A DNA stretch of 64,000 nucleotides from CAVVAE01 sp963746185 (GCA_963746185.1 CAVVAE010000004.1:186001-250000), one strand, 5' to 3'; numbered from the stretch's first letter, positions 16,558 through 26,491 are shown. Numbers and translations: made by a program. Notes: a model not told the origin generated them from the letters alone.

Positions 16558-19500
16558 TCACATCGGGACCGGAGCATGCAACCGGTAGCCAGGCTGCGGC
16601 TCGTCGAAACCCTTCAGCGTCAGGACCTCCGGGTGGATCGTGAGCCTTCGCTCCTCCAGCCACCCGGCAACTCGACGGAACGCTTCGTCACTGAGGAGGA
16701 TCTCACCACCTCCGGCTGCGGTCTGAAGTCTCGCTGCGAGGTTCGTCGCCGGACCGAGGACGCTCACGTTCGCGTCATCGACAGAGCGCGTCACGATGGC
16801 GGCGCCGACTGCGATGCCGATACCGACCGGAAGGTCCATGAGCGCCGCCTTGTCTCGCAGCGCCAGCGCCGCCTCGAGCGCCAGAACGGCATGGTCCACC
16901 CGTGCACCTGCCACGTTGAAGGTCGCCATCACGGCGTCGCCCGCGAACTTGTCCACGATCCCGTAGCGCCGCCGTACCTCGGTGGCGGCCCAGCGGTGGA
17001 GCGTCGTGATCTGATCCGCGAGCTCTTCGGGCGAGGTGGCCGCCGTGAGCGACGTGTAGCCACGGACGTCCGCGAACATCGATGTCACGAGACGCTCTCC
17101 GGCCGCCAGGATCTCCGGTTCGACCAGGTCGCGACTCGGCTCTTCTGTTGGCAACGCAATCTCGATGCCGACGCCCATCGCTCTGTCGCGCGCGTCGTCG
17201 CGAAGCCGAACCGTTCCGGCCAGGCTCGCTTCGCGAACGCACGCCGTAAAAAGGGACGTCGCGGCACCGAGGTCTCCAGTCAGCGCAGCCGCCTCGGCCG
17301 CAAGTGCACGGGCGCGCCAACCCCAGAGCCGAAGGCCGGATTGCTCGAACTGTCGCTGAGCACCCTCACACAAGGCCAATGCTTCGTCAGGCCTCCCCGC
17401 GGCGAGAAGGATGCGGCCTTCTGCCATCTCGAACCCGCCGCGCCCAACGTCACCGCGGGTTCGCTTGGCTCGACGGAGGACTGATTCAGCCTCGTCCAAC
17501 TGCCCTCCCGCGACGAGTGCTTCGACCGCGAGCGCGGCGGTCTCCGGGAAGATCAGGAGCGCGTCTTGGCTTGCGGCTCTTCGACCGAGCTCGACGACGT
17601 CGTCCATGCGCCCGAGCGCAAGTGCTATTCCCAGTCGCGCCGGCGTGTCATAGACGATGTCCTGGAGCTCGTTGCCCGGTGAGATAGGCGGCAACTCGGC
17701 TGCTGCTTCCGATGCATGCCCGAGCTCGAGCAGCGCGTCTGCAACGGCCAGCTGCGACCGCCACGTGAGCTTGCTGGCCCCGAGGCTCTCATATCGTGTG
17801 GTGGCCCGACGCGCCTCCTCGAGCGCAGCCTTGGGCTCACCGAGCCCGAGGAGCGCGATGCTCTTGGCAATCGCAACGCCGCTCGAAATCTGGGGTTCGA
17901 ACGGCATCCGATCCAGCTTGTCCAACGCTTCATCCAGCCCGCCCGTAAGAGTGTGCACGCGATCCCAGATCTCGTTGTAGAGGACGTTGCCGGCGATGAC
18001 CCCGTAGCCCTTTTCGACGGCCTCCTTGTAGCAGCGATCGAGGACGGTGTACTCCTCGGCAGTGCCGAAGAGCCCCAGCGCGACGTGAGTGAGGGCCCAG
18101 ACACGCTCGAAGTCCGCACCGGCCTGCTCAGCGATCGTTGCGGCCCGCTCGGCAGCATGCCGGCAGCTCTCGTAGTCGAGCTGGAAGGCGTGGATCCCGG
18201 CGATCCGCAGGTAGACGAGCGCGAGATCCGGCGAAGGCCCCTCGTCGTCCAGCACGGTACGGGCATGCTCAAAGTCACGGAGGGCCTCGTCCGGTCGGTC
18301 GAGCTCCCACCGGCAGCGGCCAAGCCGGACCCGCGCCCGCGCCGCCTCAACCGAGAGCCCGAGCCCGTCGAGCTGCGCGATTGCTTCGACGAGGAGCTGC
18401 TCGCCCGCGGCCGGCTCGCCATTCAGCCCGCGGAGCCGGCCCATCCGGGCGAGCAACAGTGCATGTTCACGTGCACCGGTCACATGCGGCAGCACTCGCT
18501 CGAGGAGCGCTACCGCCTCGCTGAACGCCACCGCCCGTTCGGCCTCGTCAGCCGCCCGGAGACACGCATCGGCGGCCTCCTTCGTCCGTCCGGAACCGAG
18601 CAGGTGCCCAGCGATAGCCATCGGGCTGCCACCCGCTTCGAGCAGCACGTCCGCCGCCCGGGAATGGATGCGTTGACGCTTCGGTACGACGGTGTCCCCC
18701 GCGATCGCCTCCTGTGTAAGTGCGTGTCGCCACCGGTAACCGGCGCTCGCTTCGACTCCCTCGACCACGAGCTGCAGACCGATGGCCGACTCGATGGCCG
18801 TCAGCACCACCGCCTCGTCCGTCTCTGTGACACGGAGCAGCAATGCGTAGTCGAACGCCCTACCGAGCACGGCCGCGGTGCGCAGCACTTCGATCTGAGC
18901 CGCATCGAGCCGAGCCAGTCGCAACAGCACTGCCTCGCGCACCGTCTCCGGCATCCGCAACGCGTCGTACGACGTCCCGCCCCAGCCGGTCTCGGTACGG
19001 ACGATCTCGCCCTGGTCGAGCGCCTCCCTCAGCATCTCTTCGAGCACGAACGGGTTGCCGTCGGCGCGAGCGCCAACCAGTGCGGCGAGCTCCGCGCTCA
19101 CCTCGTCGGCGTTGAGGATGCCCGCGATCATCTCGGCCACCTTGTCGGCCTCCATCGCCGACACCGCTACGGTCTCCGCTAGTCCCGCCATGCGCCAGCC
19201 TTGAACCTTGCGCATCAGCGGGTGGCGTCGGTCGAGCTCGTCGCTGCGATAGGTGGCGAGCAGCATCACTCGCCTCTTGGCGAGCCGCCGCGCCGCGTAG
19301 TCCAGCAGCTCACGGGTCGAGTCGTCTGCCCAGTGGATGTCGTCGAGCACGAGGAGCAGCCCGCGATCGTGCGCCCAGAACTCAAGCAGAGTGACGACCG
19401 ACTCGAAGAGGCGCTGCTTCGCCTGCGCGGAATCCCCTGATGCCACCGCGCGCAGACCGTCGTCGAGCTGCGGGAACAACTGTCCCAGCTCCGACGCCGT

Positions 19501-19810
19501 GCGTCCCAGCCCTGAGCGCACGACCTCGAGATCCTGCTCGTCCAGATGGTTTCCCACTGCTTCCACCACCGGCAGGTAGGGAAGGCTCAGCTCCGCCTCC
19601 GAGCAGCTTCCCCAAAGGACGTCACATCCCAGCTTTCGCGCGCGTCGCGCCAGCTCGGTCGCGAGGCGGGTCTTGCCGATCCCGGCCTCGCCGGACAGCA
19701 GGACGAACCGGCCGTCGCCGCGGTTGACCGACAGAAGATGATCCTCGAGCTGGGACAGCTCGCACCTGTCGCCCGACGAACACCGGGGACATTGTTTGCC
19801 GCGTCATCAC
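16558..19810 (-). CDS. AAA-TPR protein with C-terminal class III nucleotide cyclase, N-terminal frameshift
   Basis: The main frame encodes an AAA/STAND domain (Walker A GEAGIGKTRLA, Walker B LLLVLDDIHWADD), a long TPR-like middle and a class III cyclase domain in the last 190 residues. The cyclase residues are visible: FADVRGYTSL (metal Asp), DKFAGDAVMATF (base-selecting Lys and second metal Asp) and NLAARLQ (transition-state Asn/Arg). It is probably an adenylate cyclase. The natural N-terminus, MSPVFVGRQ from ATG 19810 or 19792, is in another frame. It joins the rest (CELSQLEDHLL) only if one base near 19765 is skipped. Without that, translation would have to start inside the ATPase domain, beyond Walker A. 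Confidence 0.8.
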
Positions 19811-19900
19811 ACGATTCTCGCAGCCCAGGGATCGGCGGCAAGCAATATCAGTCTGGCCGAAACTGATCGTTGGGTTCAGCGCGCTGATTCGCGCCGTTCG

Positions 19901-20343
19901 TCATCCCTCCGCGTCGAAGATGCGCAGCAGGATGCGGCGGTTCTTGGCCGGCCGGAGCAGGTCACGGAACTGGTCGACAGGACCGGTCGGCCACCTGTCC
20001 GCGATGCTCACGACGGCCGGACCATGGATCATGGCGCGCAGGAGGCCCGGGAAGTCTGCCCAGGCCACCTTTGAACGGCCGGTCCCACATCTGCTCGACG
20101 TGCGTGGAAACCGGATCGGTCAACTGCAGTGCGTTGTGCATCGCCGCCAGCTTCTCGACGCCACGAGCAGCGCGTCCTCACGAGCGCGACATCTCGTCGT
20201 CATACCGACCCCAGCACCTCGGACCCCCGACCGAGCAGTGCGGCGCGGTGGGGAAGTCCGGGAAAGCTGGCATCCAGGATCGGCCGGACGAGCCCGTGGT
20301 AGAACTGCCGGCTCAGCTCGAGCCCGGGAACGAATTCAGTCAC
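19901..20343 (-). pseudogene. Decayed DUF4037-family gene
   Basis: A GTG at 20343 with TTGGAGG in front opens a frame reading SRQFYHGLVRPILDASFPGLPH, then RAALLGRGSEVLG. This is the typical start of DUF4037 nucleotidyltransferase-like proteins. A shift near 20205 leads to YDDEMSRS and a stop. After that come RAARGVEKLAAMHNALQLTD and DRPFK in one frame, then VAWADFPGLLRAMI and DQFRDLLRPAKNRRILLRIF in another, ending at TGA 19901. The central part of the family (starting at DHDWGPR) is missing. There are therefore at least one deletion and two frameshifts. Confidence 0.65.
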
Positions 20344-20466
20344 GAGACCAGCCTCCAAGGCGAAGTCGAGAACTTCATTAACCGGTTGGCTTGCCGAGGC
20401 ATCACCGGCATGATGCCGTACTTGGTGCATCTCGACGTGGGGTGCCGTAGCGAGGACGGGGACTCC

Positions 20467-21063
20467 ATGGGCAAAGTTATCTGTGACATCTCGATCTCTG
20501 CCGATGGCTACGCAGCCGGCCCTGGACAAACCCAGGAGAAACCCTTCGGCGATGGACCGACCGACTTGCTGCACGCCTGGATGTTCGAGACTCCGGATGA
20601 GAACAAGACCGAGGTGGACCAGATCACCGCAGCCGGCGCGACGGTGATGGGCCGCAACATGTTCGGCCCCGTTCGCGGCGAGTGGGACGTGGAGTGGCGG
20701 GGTTGGTGGGGCGAGAACCCGCCCTACCACAACCCCGTGTTCGTGCTCACCCACTATCCACACGATTCGTTGACGATGGAGGGAGGAACGACGTTCAACT
20801 TCGTCACCGACGGCATCCACTCCGCTCTCGACCAGGCCCGCGCCGCTGCTGGTGAGCAGGACGTCGCCATCGCGGGAGGCGCTGGCACGGTCAACCAATA
20901 CCTCGCGGCCGGCTTGATTGACGAGCTCCGCACTCACATCTCCCCCGTCATTCTCGGCGCAGGAGAACGCCTCTTCGATGGCGTGAGCGCACAGAAACTC
21001 GAAGTCGTCTCGGCCCGGGTGGCGTCGCTCGTCACCCACATCACCTACCGCCCATCCAGCTGA
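20467..21063 (+). CDS. Dihydrofolate reductase family protein (RibD C-terminal type)
   Basis: The 198-residue protein begins MGKVICDISISADGYAAGP, the typical opening of stand-alone RibD-C/DHFR-fold reductases. It continues with AAGATVMGRNMFGPVRGEWD, PVFVLTHYPHDSLTMEGGTTF and the NADPH-site strand DVAIAGGAGTVNQYLAAGLIDELRTHISPVILGAGERLF. Such proteins reduce small substrates with NADPH. The substrate is unknown. The frame is open to 20071, but the upstream part is the decayed DUF4037 region read antisense, so ATG 20467 is chosen. Confidence 0.88.
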   Translation: MGKVICDISISADGYAAGPGQTQEKPFGDGPTDLLHAWMFETPDENKTEVDQITAAGATVMGRNMFGPVRGEWDVEWRGWWGENPPYHNPVFVLTHYPHDSLTMEGGTTFNFVTDGIHSALDQARAAAGEQDVAIAGGAGTVNQYLAAGLIDELRTHISPVILGAGERLFDGVSAQKLEVVSARVASLVTHITYRPSS

Positions 21064-21145
21064 GGTCGTCCCAACAACCTGATGTCCGCGTCCGACGCAC
21101 GTCAATGCTTGGAACCATCGCGATCATCGGCACGTCCAATGAGGC

Positions 21146-21523
21146 ATGCGAACCGTGTTGATGAGCTTCACCTTTGCGCTCGGCGTACTGCTTGCAGGCT
21201 GTGGCTCCGAGACGGAGGTCGCTCCTGCGACGACTCCATCCGCGACGTCAGTGCCTGAGCCGACCGAGCTCAGCTGCCCCGACAACATGCAGGTCGGGAC
21301 TGACGGTGGACTGCTCGCCAAGATGCCCAACGGCTTTGACACTCCCGAGGAAGCGGTCGAAGACTGGCTTAGCGGCAACGAGAGTTCCGACGACAACTAC
21401 GTCCTCGCCCGTGACGGGTCCGGCGCATGGATCCTGCGGGACGATGGCACAGCGCACACGAGGGTCGAGTTCCTCCGCCACAGCGGCTACACGGTGCACG
21501 GCTATCAGGCTTGCTCGGGTTGA
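21146..21523 (+). CDS. Small lipoprotein
   Basis: The 125-residue protein has a lipoprotein signal: MRTVLMSFTFALGVLLAGC with the lipobox LAGC at residues 16-19. A Thr/Pro/Ala-rich linker follows, then a small acidic domain with two or three cysteines (LSCPDNMQVG, then YQACSG). I recognise no family. It would be anchored to the outer face of the membrane. A CAATGA hexamer near the ATG is a poor promoter match. Confidence 0.7.
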   Translation: MRTVLMSFTFALGVLLAGCGSETEVAPATTPSATSVPEPTELSCPDNMQVGTDGGLLAKMPNGFDTPEEAVEDWLSGNESSDDNYVLARDGSGAWILRDDGTAHTRVEFLRHSGYTVHGYQACSG

Positions 21524-21571
21524 CGAGACTTCCGAGCATGCCGGACGCGGCTCAACCATGACGCAGGCGCG

Positions 21572-21577
21572 CATACT
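21572..21577 (+). promoter_or_regulatory. -10 hexamer CATACT
   Basis: CATACT is followed by 6 nt and ATG 21584. It is the same spacing and sequence as upstream of 4681. Confidence 0.5.
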
Positions 21578-21583
21578 GACTGA

Positions 21584-22969
21584 ATGTCGCATCACCTAGC
21601 CATCTCACGGCGTTCCCTGGTCGTTGGGGTGATGGCGGGATCGCTGTCTAAGTGCTTGGGTCCCATGGCCGGGTCCCGCGGCAGGAGTGGCGACGTCGTC
21701 GTTGTGGTTGGCGCCGGTATGGCGGGTATCGCTGCGGCCGACCGGCTCCGCCGCCTCGGGTACGACGTCCGAGTCGTCGAAGCGCGAAACCGCGTTGGCG
21801 GTCGGATTCATTCGTGGCGCGGTTGGCCCGACTCGGTCGTGGACCTGGGAGCATCCTGGATCCACGGCTACCACGCGGGAAACCCGATCACGCCCATCGC
21901 CCGCCGAGCGGGAGCTCGTCTGGTCTCTTCGTCCTATTCCTCGGGGCGAGTGCACATTGACCCGTCATTGCGGGCCGACGTGACCGCGCCTCACAGCGCG
22001 CGATGGGCGCGGATCGTCGAGCAGGCGGAGCGTGACGCCAGTCGCCGTCCCCACGACGAGTCGCTCGCGCAGGCGGTACGTCGCCGGGTCGCCTGCTCAG
22101 ACCTGGATGCGTTCGAGAAGGATGAGCTGGCCTTCTACCTGAACGGCAACTACACCACGGAGTGGGGCGCCGACCCCGATGAGCTATCGGCTCGCAAAGC
22201 CGACCAGGGCAAGGAGTACGGCCCTACCGGCGAGGACGCCTTCTTCCCGCACGGCTACGACCAGGTCACGAATTATGTGGCCCGAAATCTGACCATCGAC
22301 ACCGGGGTCGTGGTACGACGCGTGGTGCTGCGCCATCGAGGGGCCGACGTCCACACCAGTGCGGGGACGATCCACGCCAGGGCGGTCGTGGTCACCGTAG
22401 CGCTCGGCGTTCTGAAGCACGAGGGGATCGAGTTCGTCCCCCCTCTGCCGGAGCGCCACGAAAGAGCGATCAACCGGTTGGGCATGGGCGTGCTCAGCAA
22501 GACCTTCCTGCGCTTCGAAGCGCCCTTCTGGCCCGTGGATGTGGACTGGCAGGAGTACGTCGGACCTCGCCACGGAGCCTGGGCCGAGTGGTTCAGCATG
22601 GCCAAAGCCGGCCCGCCGGTGATCCTGTGCTTCCACGGGGGCGACCGAGCACGCGAGATCGAGAAGACTCATCCGAACGACGTACGCGACGAAGCCATGC
22701 GGACGCTGCGCACCATGTTCGGCCAACAGATCCCGGAACCACTGGCGCTCACCACGACCGCGTGGTCGCGGGACCAGTTCGCGCACGGGTCGTACTCGAC
22801 GAACGCTGTCGGCTCGACGCGAGCCGACCGGAGAGCGCTCGGCGAACCAGTCGATGGGCGGCTGTTCTTCGCCGGCGAGGCGACCGAGCCCGACTACAGC
22901 TCGACCGTGCACGGCGCCTACAGAACTGGACTGCGAGCGGCCCGCCAGGTTGCCGCGGCGCTCGCTTGA
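21584..22969 (+). CDS. Flavin amine oxidase, Tat-exported
   Basis: The 461-residue FAD enzyme begins with a twin-arginine signal (SRRSLVVGVMAG). The dinucleotide motif VVVVGAGMAGIAAADRLRRLG and the GG motif RNRVGGRIHSW follow. The C-terminal FAD motif LFFAGEATEPDYSSTVHGAY completes the monoamine/polyamine oxidase fold. These enzymes oxidise amines to aldehydes with release of peroxide. The substrate cannot be chosen from sequence. The Tat signal implies folding with FAD in the cytoplasm before export. Confidence 0.88.
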   Translation: MSHHLAISRRSLVVGVMAGSLSKCLGPMAGSRGRSGDVVVVVGAGMAGIAAADRLRRLGYDVRVVEARNRVGGRIHSWRGWPDSVVDLGASWIHGYHAGNPITPIARRAGARLVSSSYSSGRVHIDPSLRADVTAPHSARWARIVEQAERDASRRPHDESLAQAVRRRVACSDLDAFEKDELAFYLNGNYTTEWGADPDELSARKADQGKEYGPTGEDAFFPHGYDQVTNYVARNLTIDTGVVVRRVVLRHRGADVHTSAGTIHARAVVVTVALGVLKHEGIEFVPPLPERHERAINRLGMGVLSKTFLRFEAPFWPVDVDWQEYVGPRHGAWAEWFSMAKAGPPVILCFHGGDRAREIEKTHPNDVRDEAMRTLRTMFGQQIPEPLALTTTAWSRDQFAHGSYSTNAVGSTRADRRALGEPVDGRLFFAGEATEPDYSSTVHGAYRTGLRAARQVAAALA

Positions 22970-22983
22970 CGCCTGCTGCCGTT

Positions 22984-22989
22984 TAAGGT
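22984..22989 (+). promoter_or_regulatory. -10 hexamer TAAGGT
   Basis: TAAGGT is followed by 6 nt and ATG 22996, in leaderless arrangement. Confidence 0.5.
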
Positions 22990-22995
22990 GCCCGC

Positions 22996-23775
22996 ATGAC
23001 CTCGCAGGCATATCTCTCCGAACTGTTCTCTCTCGACGGCCGCGTCGCCGTGGTGACCGGTGGCAGTTCCGGCATCGGTCGAGCCATCGCCACCGCCCTC
23101 GCGTGTGCAGGAGCCAGCGTCGTGGTCGTGGCACGCAGGGAGGCGGAACTGGCCGCCACGGTCGAGGAGCTGGCGGCCGATGGTTGCCAGGCAGCCTGGG
23201 TGAGCGCCGACCTGAGTACTCGCGACGGTGTGCGGGCGGCAGCCGACAAGGCAGTCGAAGCCTTCGGTGAGCCCGACATTCTCGTCAACTGCGCCGGGAT
23301 CAACCTGCGGCCGCCGATGGACGAGTTGGACGAGGGAGTGTGGGACACCACGATGGCGCTGAACCTGGAGGCGCCGTACTTGCTGGGGCAGCGATTCGGG
23401 CCGGGCATGGCCGAGCGAGGTTTCGGAAGGATCATCCACATCACCTCTCAGCAGGCGCATCGGGCGTTCGTTCAGAGCGGCGCCTACGGCGTTTCGAAGG
23501 GGGCGTTGGAGTCGCTGGCTCGTTCACAGGCCGAGGCGTGGTCGCCGTACGGCGTCATCTGCAACACGCTCGTGCCGGGGTTCGTGATGACGCCGCTCAA
23601 CACGCGGCTGTCGTCCGACCCCGAGAAGATTGCGGCGCTGGCTGCGCGCACGATGGTGGGCCGCAACGGTCTGCCCGAGGATTTCGCGGGCGCAGCGGTG
23701 TTCCTCGCGAGCCGCGCATCGGCGTACATCACGGGGCAAGCGATCTTCGTCGACGGCGGATTCTCCGTCCACTGA
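22996..23775 (+). CDS. SDR-family oxidoreductase
   Basis: The 259-residue classical short-chain dehydrogenase has the cofactor motif VTGGSSGIGRAIA (TGxxxGIG), the structural NCAG in VNCAGINL, a catalytic Tyr-x-x-x-Lys in SGAYGVSKGAL, and a C-terminal GQAIFVDGG. In the second strand, VVVARREAEL favours NADP. It resembles gluconate 5-dehydrogenase/3-oxoacyl-ACP-reductase-like members. The substrate is not assignable. It starts 26 nt after the amine oxidase but has its own promoter. Confidence 0.9.
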   Translation: MTSQAYLSELFSLDGRVAVVTGGSSGIGRAIATALACAGASVVVVARREAELAATVEELAADGCQAAWVSADLSTRDGVRAAADKAVEAFGEPDILVNCAGINLRPPMDELDEGVWDTTMALNLEAPYLLGQRFGPGMAERGFGRIIHITSQQAHRAFVQSGAYGVSKGALESLARSQAEAWSPYGVICNTLVPGFVMTPLNTRLSSDPEKIAALAARTMVGRNGLPEDFAGAAVFLASRASAYITGQAIFVDGGFSVH

Positions 23776-23786
23776 GGTGCACAGCG

Positions 23787-24656
23787 TCAGCTGCCGTCGA
23801 GAACCTCTCGCAGTCTGCGTGCGAAGGCCTCGGGTTGGCCTCCGTATCCGAACTCGCCGCCGAGAAAACCGCCGTGGTGGCTCGGGAACACCGTCGCCTG
23901 CTGCCCGAGCAACTCGGCAGCGGCCACCGCCGCGCGTCCGGTGAAGGTGCCCATGGACTCCTCGCCGACGGCGATCACGACACGCGTCGGCGCCGCGGCC
24001 AACGCGTCGACGTCGGGGCGATAGCTGCTGACCGCCCAGGACCGGTCGGAGAGCAGCGGGTCGTCACGGGTGCCGTCGTCCTCGCTCGGCATTCCGAACG
24101 CGGCGGGATCCGCTGCGGGCTGGGCGAAGTAGTCGTCGTTGAACTCGCCTCGCCAAGAGGTCATCGCGATGAAGGCCGCCATGCCGGCACCTGACCCGTG
24201 GGCCTCGTACGCGTCGCGAAAACCGGCGCGAGCTCGCTCGGCAGCTTCTGCGTCGGGCAGCACCGGGATGAGAGGTGGCTCGTGTGCCACCAGGATGGTG
24301 AGGTCGTTGGGGTACGCCGCCACGAGCGCCAGCCCGGCCACCGCGCCGCCACTGCTCCCGAACATCTCGACCGAGCCGACGCCGAGCGCCTCGATAACGG
24401 CGTGCACGTCACCCGACTGGACCGTGGGCTCATTGATGACCCGGCCATCTTTGCGAGTGCTGCGGCCGAGGCCGCGTGGGTCATAGGTGACCACGGTGCG
24501 GTCGGGGAAAAGGGACGCCAACGTACCGAAGCCGCTGGCGTCCATGGGCTGGCCGATCATGAACAGTGGTGGGCGTCCATCGGCGGTAGGCAGTGGGCCG
24601 TGGACGTTATAGGTGATGTCTACCTCGGCCGTTTCCAGCAGGTGCGTCGTCGCCAT
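23787..24656 (-). CDS. Alpha/beta hydrolase
   Basis: The 289-residue protein has the alpha/beta hydrolase core. The oxyanion region is FMIGQPMDASGF, the strand DRTVVTYDPRGLGRST follows, and the nucleophile elbow is GSSGG in VEMFGSSGGAVAGL. The C-terminal His is probably in FPSHHGGFLGGEFGYGG. The family is hydrolase or haloperoxidase-like. The substrate is unknown. GGAG lies about 13 nt before the ATG. It diverges from the HIT gene. Confidence 0.88.
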   Translation of the reverse strand: MATTHLLETAEVDITYNVHGPLPTADGRPPLFMIGQPMDASGFGTLASLFPDRTVVTYDPRGLGRSTRKDGRVINEPTVQSGDVHAVIEALGVGSVEMFGSSGGAVAGLALVAAYPNDLTILVAHEPPLIPVLPDAEAAERARAGFRDAYEAHGSGAGMAAFIAMTSWRGEFNDDYFAQPAADPAAFGMPSEDDGTRDDPLLSDRSWAVSSYRPDVDALAAAPTRVVIAVGEESMGTFTGRAAVAAAELLGQQATVFPSHHGGFLGGEFGYGGQPEAFARRLREVLDGS

Positions 24657-24713
24657 GACAGTTCAACTTCTCCTTTGTTGAGAGCTCATCGACGATCCTA
24701 TGAGCGCTAGATC

Positions 24714-24719
24714 TAGAGT
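24714..24719 (+). promoter_or_regulatory. -10 hexamer TAGAGT
   Basis: TAGAGT ends 7 nt before GTG 24727. If the transcript starts there, the ATG at 24700 is excluded. Confidence 0.45.
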
Positions 24720-24726
24720 GCCGTGG

Positions 24727-25185
24727 GTGAACGCCACCGACCTCGTGACCGGATGCTTCTCCTGCGACCAGCAATCGGCGGCTGCGCTGCCAGCGCGGGA
24801 GGACGTCATACACACCGATCACTGGCGCGTCGCCCATGCGTTCAACAGCACGCTCCCCGGTTGGCTCGTCCTGTTACCAACTCGGCACATCGCATCATTC
24901 ACAGAGCTGACGCCAGAGGCAGCCGATGAGCTCGGTGGGCTCGTACGTCGGCTGGGCGCCGCACTGGAAGCTGTCACCGGATGCGTGAAGACGTACCTCA
25001 TGCAGTTCTCCGAGGCCGAGGGGTTCTCACACCTGCACCTCCACTTGGTGCCGCGGCTGCCGGACCAGCCCGAAGACGCCCGCGGACCGAGGGTGTTTAC
25101 CTACCTGGCTGACGACCAAGCCGACTGGCTGCCTGAGACAGAACGCGACCGCATCGCGCTCTCCGTCCGTGCAGCGCTTGCCTAG
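24727..25185 (+). CDS. HIT-family nucleotide hydrolase/transferase
   Basis: The 152-residue protein has the histidine triad HLHLHLV in GFSHLHLHLVPRLPD near the C-terminal third and a short N-terminal FSCDQQ segment like the metal-binding CxxC start of HIT proteins. HIT enzymes cleave nucleoside phosphoramidates or dinucleoside polyphosphates. GTG 24727 is preferred over ATG 24700 because of the TAGAGT hexamer, although either may be used. Confidence 0.88.
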   Translation: MNATDLVTGCFSCDQQSAAALPAREDVIHTDHWRVAHAFNSTLPGWLVLLPTRHIASFTELTPEAADELGGLVRRLGAALEAVTGCVKTYLMQFSEAEGFSHLHLHLVPRLPDQPEDARGPRVFTYLADDQADWLPETERDRIALSVRAALA

Positions 25186-25230
25186 AGACTTCGTGGGTGC
25201 AATCAACAAGCCAGACGAGCATCATCCGAT

Positions 25231-25236
25231 TAATCT
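25231..25236 (+). promoter_or_regulatory. -10 hexamer TAATCT
   Basis: TAATCT is followed by 6 nt (CGCCGG) and ATG 25243, in leaderless arrangement. Confidence 0.55.
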
Positions 25237-25242
25237 CGCCGG

Positions 25243-25797
25243 ATGGCTCAGATAGATCCGACCGCATGGGTTGCTCCCAGCGCCGTCGTCACAGGTGATG
25301 TCACCGTCGGTCCGCACAGCCGGGTCCTGCACCATGCAGTGCTCAACGGTGATCTCGGTCCAGTCGTCATCGGATCGGAGGTGGTCGTCATGGAACACGC
25401 CCTCCTTCGCGGACGTGCAGACCACCCGCTTCACGTCGGTGATGCCGTGCTTGTAGGCCCTCACACCCACCTGAACGGCACCCGGGTCGAAGACGAAGGT
25501 TTCCTCGCGACCGGAGTTTCGTTGTTCCCCGGTTCGCGTGTCGGCGCGGGCTGCGAGCTCCGGATCAACAGCGTGCTGCATGTGAACTCAGTGTTGGACC
25601 CTGGGACGGTCGTCCCCATTGGCTGGATTGCGGCCGGACAACCGGCGCAGCTCTTTTCGCCCGATCGTCACGACGAACTGTGGGCGGTCCAAGAGCCGCT
25701 GGGCTTTCCTGGCACGGTGTACGGCGTACCGAGAGGCACATCGATGCGCGAGATCATGCGTCAGCAATGCCAGGCGTACGGACCGACCCAGGACTGA
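25243..25797 (+). CDS. Hexapeptide-repeat (gamma-carbonic-anhydrase-like) protein
   Basis: The 184-residue left-handed beta-helix protein has hexapeptide turns such as WVAPSAVVTGDVTVGPHSRVLH, VVIGSEVVVMEHALLRG and LFPGSRVGAGCELRI. A GPHTHLNG segment sits where gamma-carbonic anhydrases place two zinc ligands, but the full histidine set is not convincing. Enzymatic carbonic anhydrase activity is therefore uncertain, and it may be an acyltransferase-like or structural member. Confidence 0.82.
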   Translation: MAQIDPTAWVAPSAVVTGDVTVGPHSRVLHHAVLNGDLGPVVIGSEVVVMEHALLRGRADHPLHVGDAVLVGPHTHLNGTRVEDEGFLATGVSLFPGSRVGAGCELRINSVLHVNSVLDPGTVVPIGWIAAGQPAQLFSPDRHDELWAVQEPLGFPGTVYGVPRGTSMREIMRQQCQAYGPTQD

Positions 25798-25815
25798 TCG
25801 GCGCCGTGGATGTCC

Positions 25816-26277
25816 CTATCCAGGCGGAAGCGGGTCCGCGCCCAGTTCTTTTCGAATGATCGCCTGCAGCGTCTTCGCCTCTCTCCTGAGGAGCTCGCTA
25901 CGTCGGAAAGACGCCCGCATCTCCCACGACTCCGAACCTTTCTCCGCCATAGTGACGAACGTCGCGGGGTCTCTATCGCGCAATTTCGTCATGACTCCCA
26001 GTTGGGCAAGGACAGCAGGCGAGGCGTAAGAGTGGGCGCGGTGCATGACGTCCGGCGGAATGATTTCACGGCGCTCGCGCTCTTGTCGCTCGACGTGGCT
26101 AGTGACACGCACTTTGCTTGCCCACTGATCGAGCGTGGGGTAAAGATTCGCGCGTCGCTCATGGTCGGCAAGCTCACGCTGAGATCCTTCATTGCGTCGC
26201 CCCAAGACAAAGGCCATGGGAATACCGGCCGCCGCAACCAGAACGGCAGCGAGCGCGATCCAATCGGATGCCGCCAT
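25816..26277 (-). CDS. Single-pass membrane protein of unknown function
   Basis: The 153-residue protein has one N-terminal membrane helix (WIALAAVLVAAAGIPMAFVLG). A charged, probably cytoplasmic helical region (RRNEGSQRELADHERRAN) and a basic tail follow. No family is recognised. ATG 26277 is chosen because GATACT lies exactly 6 nt upstream on the minus strand. The longer frame to 26319 begins with residues unlike a membrane protein N-terminus. Confidence 0.7.
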   Translation of the reverse strand: MAASDWIALAAVLVAAAGIPMAFVLGRRNEGSQRELADHERRANLYPTLDQWASKVRVTSHVERQERERREIIPPDVMHRAHSYASPAVLAQLGVMTKLRDRDPATFVTMAEKGSESWEMRASFRRSELLRREAKTLQAIIRKELGADPLPPG

Positions 26278-26283
26278 GGGGAC

Positions 26284-26289
26284 AGTATC
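26284..26289 (-). promoter_or_regulatory. -10 hexamer GATACT
   Basis: On the minus strand, GATACT, 6 nt and ATG 26277 form a leaderless start. Confidence 0.45.
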
Positions 26290-26485
26290 CTCGCCTGCGT
26301 CCTGGTCCGCGAGGTCCACATCGAGTGGCAGCGGGTGTCACCTGGGTACGATATACCCACACGGTGCAATGTCGATCCCCGCGTTTGCTGACGCTTACGG
26401 GCGCCACGATTGATGCGCCAGCCGATCGTTCGCCGGCCACCATTCGATCCGCTGACCGCAACTCACTTTCGTCGGAGGCTCGTGC

Positions 26486-26491
26486 CAAACT
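26486..26491 (+). promoter_or_regulatory. -10 hexamer CAAACT
   Basis: CAAACT is followed by 6 nt and ATG 26498. It is a weaker -10 match, but the spacing is the same as at other genes here. Confidence 0.35.
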
